Part shown: piece by piece, positions 59,581-64,000 of the stretch
How positions within the stretch are numbered: position 1 is the stretch's first letter
Layout of the letters: every line of letters begins with the position of its first letter
Assembly: GCA_023375675.1 (NCBI GenBank)
Contig: JALQBC010000021.1
Location: 558,001-622,000, forward strand
Direction: 5' to 3'
Origin: Cytospora piceicola
Taxonomy: Eukaryota; Ascomycota; Sordariomycetes; Diaporthales; Cytosporaceae
DNA: 64,000 nt
Notes under the pieces: generated by a model
What the model was told of the DNA's origin: nothing
The model's input: the letters and a program-made list of their open reading frames with translations, nothing else
Databases searched by the model: none
Made by a program: the position numbers and the translations under genes

Positions 59581-62500
59581 TGTGCTGGTATTTACAGTGA
59601 ATGAGAGACTGGTCTGGATGTTTAAACGAAGGGCTGGACGCGTAAGTCTGTTGCGTCTGAGGGTACTTGACTAGTAGCCGCCTATCCACAGATGTCACTG
59701 AAAGGGGCAAACGAATGTAGTTGTACCGGAGACGAGAAGGATCGAAGCTTCTTGTTCCTGGTAGATAATGAATGAGTGAAGGGAAGATGAAGAAAACTAA
59801 ATTCGACCTTGCCAGGCCACATCCCATGGTCTCTGCAACGTTGGATTGGGCTTTGCTCTCCGGCGTGCCGAGGGAGCATGCCCTGGCCCCTCCCACCCCC
59901 CCCAGACTATCAGGGGGGGGGGGGATTGACTCCCGTATTCGTGAGGCTAATAAATTTGCTTAGGATACTTACCCAGGTTACCTGTGAGGCTTCTCGTGCT
60001 TGGCACCACGGGCGGGTTTTACGGCTATTCGGCAAATCGGGCAGAGCGAGAAACATAAGTATGTACTGGGAGGAAGGGCCAAGGAAAGCAAAGGCTCGGG
60101 CGATGATTTGCTGAATGGCTGGAACCGATGGTACGGCAGAAATTTACAGAAGCATTCTGGCATTCGTCTCATGATGGATTCCGGCTCTACTGTGTGTGTA
60201 TGTCTCTCCCTTTTCCCGGAGTCTCTCTGGCGAGTATTGTACCGTATAGTACGTAGTGGATGCACTGTCCTGTACAGCAGCAATGTCGCCCGGCCCAATT
60301 GCCGTTGCCTGTGGATATCGTATCGTATCGAGAGATTGCAACCTTATACGTGCTGTCATTCGGGACACTGTGGGGGTGGTGGCCTGTTGGGTATCTGTTA
60401 CTGAGGACTGCAACACTATGCATGTTTCTGCGCCTGTTTCTGCAGCACCTGAGCACCTGAGCAGTCTTTGGCACACTAGGTAAAACACCAACGGCAATGG
60501 ATCCAGGAGAACCCTGCAGCTTCGCCTACCGTCCATTTGCCGCCCGTTTGCCTGGCGCTTGCCCGGAAGTTATATTTGTTTGTCGTGGGCCGTCCTGGCA
60601 GCCAGGCAGCCTGGGTACTTGAGTACTTAAGTACTTAGGTACCTAATGTACCTAGCTCAGTAGTGAACGCCTCGGCCCTTAGAGGCGTCGCCCAAACCAC
60701 GCTGGTGTCATGTGGGCATCAGGGCATCAGGGCATTGTAGGGCATCCGCATGGGGATTCTGGAACACTTCCGTGCAGGGCACAGGGGCTGAGGCACACAG
60801 GCACGCAGGTACTCCAGGAACGAGGGGGCGGGGAGGGGGAGAGTTGTTGGCTAGCAGCTGGAAGCTCGCTGGCTGATCCTGACTAGTTGGAACTGTGTAG
60901 CTGCGCACTACTGCGCCATGGAGGAGGAACCTTGGAAGACCCAGTAAATCTCTCGGTGTGTCCTGACAGTTCCTGACGAGTGTGCACTTCGTGAAAACGA
61001 AGCCTTTATCGGAGTGACAACGAGGCGAGGGGCGCCGGCAGCGAGTCAAGGCTAACCCCGTGATGGAGCTTTGATACCAAAATACCAAGATTAAATAAAA
61101 AGGAGCGAAGTTCTCCCGGGGAGTGCCTACACAGTAAGTACTAATGCTGCCAAGGCGCAAGGGGAGGAAATACATGGTTACTTTGGGGGGATACCATAGC
61201 CACACCAAATAGCAGAGTACTGTAGTACACAGTACGTGGAGAAGTACACAACTGTAGCAACATTGCGTGGTTGCAGGGATCGGACTTATAACCTTAAAGT
61301 GCTGATAGGACAATCGGGGCCAATCGAGAACAGGTCAAGGTAGGTCAAGCAGGGTCAGGCAGGGTCAAGATAATCCGATTGAGGAGATGGCCACCGGAGC
61401 GGCTGCTAGTGGCTTCTATAAGCTGCATACCCCTATTGAGGCTCCGCCAAGAGGCGTAAAAGTGACCGGCAGTGGCCTGCAGCTTCAGGAGGGAATCCAA
61501 GTATCATGTACCTTGTTCACCGGACACACCACACGGAGCGCTCGTGCTAGTGCTGGACTAGAATCGATCCACCTTCTTGCCCTGACGCTTTCCCCAAAGA
61601 GGAGCTCTAGCTCTACGGAACTCCTTTTACTATGGTAGCAAATCCTCCACCCAATTGATCAAGCTCCAGCTCCCTCTTCGAGGCAAGATCGTCAGCGGGC
61701 TAATTGGCCTCCCGACGTCCTCGCTCTCCCCCCTGAGATAAACCAAGCCATCTGAGGTATGTGATCCTCCGAGTAGCGAACTGTGGGCATTCTTCGAAAA
61801 CCTCTGATCCGTACGGTGGCAGTGGTAATGTGGTCATGACAATTGTGGCAATGATAGAGTGGCACCTGCGAGTTTACGAGATGCGCAAAGGGACAGTGTT
61901 GCTCAGTGCTGAGCTGATCAGAGGGATCTGTCCGTCCCAATTGATCCTGCGACCAGACAGGACAATCGATCGCCTAATCAGCCATTCAACCAATCAGCAC
62001 GAGCCGCATCCCAAATGAGATCTCCCACCAACAAACAATTTCCTTCGGCCCGGACCAAGGATTTTAATCGGTGCCGACACCTAAATCCAACGACAACTGG
62101 TCCAATCTCACCTGCTCTCCCACCGGATTATTAGCTGAGCATTGTACCGTCGAGATGTGAGCCCCAAGAAAAGAAGAGGGGGGAAAAAGAAGTTCGGGAT
62201 CCACGAATGACTTCACAATTCGATACATGTGAGGAGGATGCCTATCCTTTTGAACCTGCAGCTGGCACCTGCAGCAGCCTGCTGTGCCCCTAGATTCCGG
62301 AACGCCGCCCGCGCGTGTCAAGGATATTTTGGGTGTGTGTGGGCCTACCAACAAACGCCTCGGCGACTACGGCTCGCCCTGTTTGGAAATTAAAATGATG
62401 AGAAGGCAAAATAAAAAAAATGGGACAGGAAACATTTCGAACATATCCGCGACCTAACCTGTTCAGGCCACAGGCACCAAACAAGATGAACCAATCAACA

Positions 62501-63364
62501 TGCTTCTGATACTCTATTACCGTTGTGGTCTGTCTGCTGTGCAATAGCGTACAGTTACGCACTTGAGCGACGTCTGCTGGAAGCTTCAGCACCACCTGGG
62601 CAGCCTGGGCACCTTCAACGGCGACAGGGGCCTGGGGCCCAGTGCCTGGATACGGATATCGCAGTAGCATCCACTATCACCGCCATCACGACCCAGACAG
62701 GCCAAAACGCCCATTTGCCACAGCCCAGATGTCACTCATCGTCACTCGCCCCCAGGCCCCCCCTCCCTGGTACTACCACTCATCCACCAGCTCTGCGACG
62801 GAACGCACACCCCTTGTCCCGCTACCCCCCTTTTTATTCCGTGAGACCGCATTTTAGAATTGAAATCCTTGAGTGGCTGGACATCGGTACGAGGTTCTTC
62901 CCACAAGTTTCCTATGCGGCGTGGGTACAACCAAGCGCTCGAAACGCTGGGCTGGGTTTAGCTTGGTTCGGTGGGGGGGAGGAGAAGGCAAAGAAAGCCG
63001 CAGGAAAGGAACCGCTCCGAATCCAGGCGCCACACCCCCCCTCCCCCCTGGTGATGTGGTGAGGTCGCACTGTCAGCCATGCCATGCCTCCATTCAGGGC
63101 TCCCCTTGAACTTCCAGAGTGGGAGGGCCCGACGGTAAGGTTGCGCGTGGTCGAATATTGTGGCACCCGAAAGATTCCCATATCTTTCTTCCCTTTTCGA
63201 CATCTTCATCTTCATCACTCATTGAAAGTTGAAGTGTCGTCGTTCGCTCTTGTTGGAGCATAGAAGTTTTTTTTTTGAATGTGCATTTCGCAGCACATTG
63301 CCGTTCTTTTTTTCTGTTGTTGTTGAACTTACCCGGACGCTCACCACGGTGAGCTGTGGTAACC
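59581..63364. other. 3.8-kb divergent promoter region of the alpha-glucan gene pair
   Basis: No gene is supported. This region separates the GH13 gene (-) and alpha-1,3-glucan synthase (+), so both sets of control signals should lie here. It contains a C8/G12 inverted pair (about 59896-59925), a GTACTTAAGTACTTAGGTAC palindrome run (about 60618-60637), tandem GGGCATCA units (about 60714-60740) and GCAGGGTCA units (about 61340-61370). A 201-codon minus frame at 60708-61313 has no protein-like character. Confidence 0.5.
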
Positions 63365-64000
63365 ATGTTTGCCCTTGTATGGCTTTCGGCCATTGCTCTT
63401 TTCTCCTCTACGACCTTCGTTCACGGACTCAAATACACTCTTTCTGAAGTAGACTATAATCTTAATGTGAACAAGACGGCGACCAATCCCGCCGACTACT
63501 GGGTTGCGGAACGGAAAAACCACACATATCACCCATCCCCGGACAACTGGAGGTTTCCTTTCTATACCGTCGTCCTGGATCGTTTCGTCAATGGCGACCC
63601 AAGCAACGACAATGCGAACAAAACGCTCTTCGAGACCGATATGATGAGCACCCAGATCCGCAACGGCGGTGATCTCCAGGGCTTGGTGGACTCCTTGGAC
63701 TATATCGCCGGCATGGGAATCAAGGTGCGACAATACACTCCCATATTATCTCATGTTTTTTCATGTTTTTTTCATGTTTCTGCATTTATCACCGTTCGCG
63801 ACGCCTTCATCTTCTAACCTAACTGCTAGGGTATCTATATGGCTGGCTCGCCTTTCATAAATCAGCCATGGGGCTCCGACGCTTATTCTGTAAGTTCACC
63901 CACGAGATGCTGCGGGCTTTTGACCGTAACGTTCGGAACTGACTGGGACATTTAGCCGCTTGACCTCACTCTCCTCGATAGGCACTCTGGCGACGTCGCG
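63365..64000 (+). CDS. ags1: Alpha-1,3-glucan synthase, N-terminal exons (partial)
   Basis: This is the start of a very large (about 2400 residues in the family) plasma-membrane synthase of cell-wall alpha-1,3-glucan. It has an extracellular GH13-like domain, a GT5 synthase domain and a multi-spanning C-terminus; only the beginning is in the window. Exons are 63365..63724, 63830..63889 and 63956..(64000, running on), all phase 0. After a signal peptide (MFALVWLSAIALFSSTTFVHG) the protein reads VDYNLNVNKTATNPADYW, FYTVVLDRFVNGDPSNDNAN, GGDLQGLVDSLDYIAGMGIK, GIYMAGSPFINQPWGSDAYS and PLDLTLLDRHSG. These are near-diagnostic for fungal Ags/Mok proteins. It is divergent from the GH13 gene. Confidence 0.95.

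Noticed and set aside
60708..61313. 201-codon minus-strand frame between the GH13 and glucan synthase genes
   Set aside because: Composition is erratic (Cys- and Pro-rich), it covers tandem GGGCATCA repeats, and no domain or neighbour supports it.

Overview
The window is nuclear DNA of a filamentous ascomycete, most likely a Sordariomycete. Genes carry short introns (about 50-110 bp) with GT..AG ends and CTAAC/CTGAC-like branch sites. Products include fungal cell-wall enzymes (GH72 glucanosyltransferase, alpha-1,3-glucan synthase, GPI-anchored GH13 enzyme), a NACHT NLR, a PDR-type ABC transporter and a gluconeogenic PEPCK. The spacers are littered with palindromic TACCTAGGTA-type motifs, which I associate with this class. 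The species cannot be named from the sequence alone. All exon structures below were built by reading splice sites and checking frames by hand; none has transcript support.

Layout. 1-5.1 kb: the 3' end of a Trf4/Cid14-type non-canonical poly(A) polymerase (+), a cysteine-rich putative zinc protein (-) and a GH72 beta-1,3-glucanosyltransferase (-). 5.1-16.7 kb: a gene-poor stretch without a convincing intact gene. It holds a 222-bp MITE-like element with 49-bp terminal inverted repeats, a perfect 9-bp target-site duplication and a telomere-like core, plus decayed gene relics (cupredoxin-like, DUF6923-like, one unassigned). 16.8-28.2 kb: a 1250-residue disordered protein (+), a NACHT STAND/NLR protein (-) and PEPCK in six exons, three of them very short (-). 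28.2-35.1 kb: mostly non-coding, with a newly modelled two-exon small gene (-), a possible 61-residue ORF (-) and a conserved protein with hydrophobic segments (-). 35.7-48.1 kb: a cytochrome P450 (+), a 122-residue ORF with an internal duplicated motif (-), a Ser-rich coiled-coil protein (-), a 68-residue small protein (+), a Vip1-like RRM protein (+), a JmjC/cupin-8 protein (-) and the casein kinase 2 beta subunit (+). 48.1-57.7 kb: a spacer with a minisatellite, a full-length PDR-type ABC transporter (+) and an 8-bp microsatellite array. 57.7-64 kb: a GPI-anchored GH13 amylase-like enzyme (-), divergent from the first exons of an alpha-1,3-glucan synthase (+) that runs off the right edge.

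How the genes relate. Most are unrelated housekeeping or accessory genes. The clear functional grouping is at the right end: the GH13 enzyme and the alpha-1,3-glucan synthase are divergent neighbours, like the agt/ags/amyD cluster of aspergilli, and probably cooperate in cell-wall alpha-glucan synthesis. The GH72 enzyme serves the beta-glucan part of the same wall but lies more than 50 kb away. The most distinctive non-genic object is the MITE-like element with the telomere-like core at 5707-5928.
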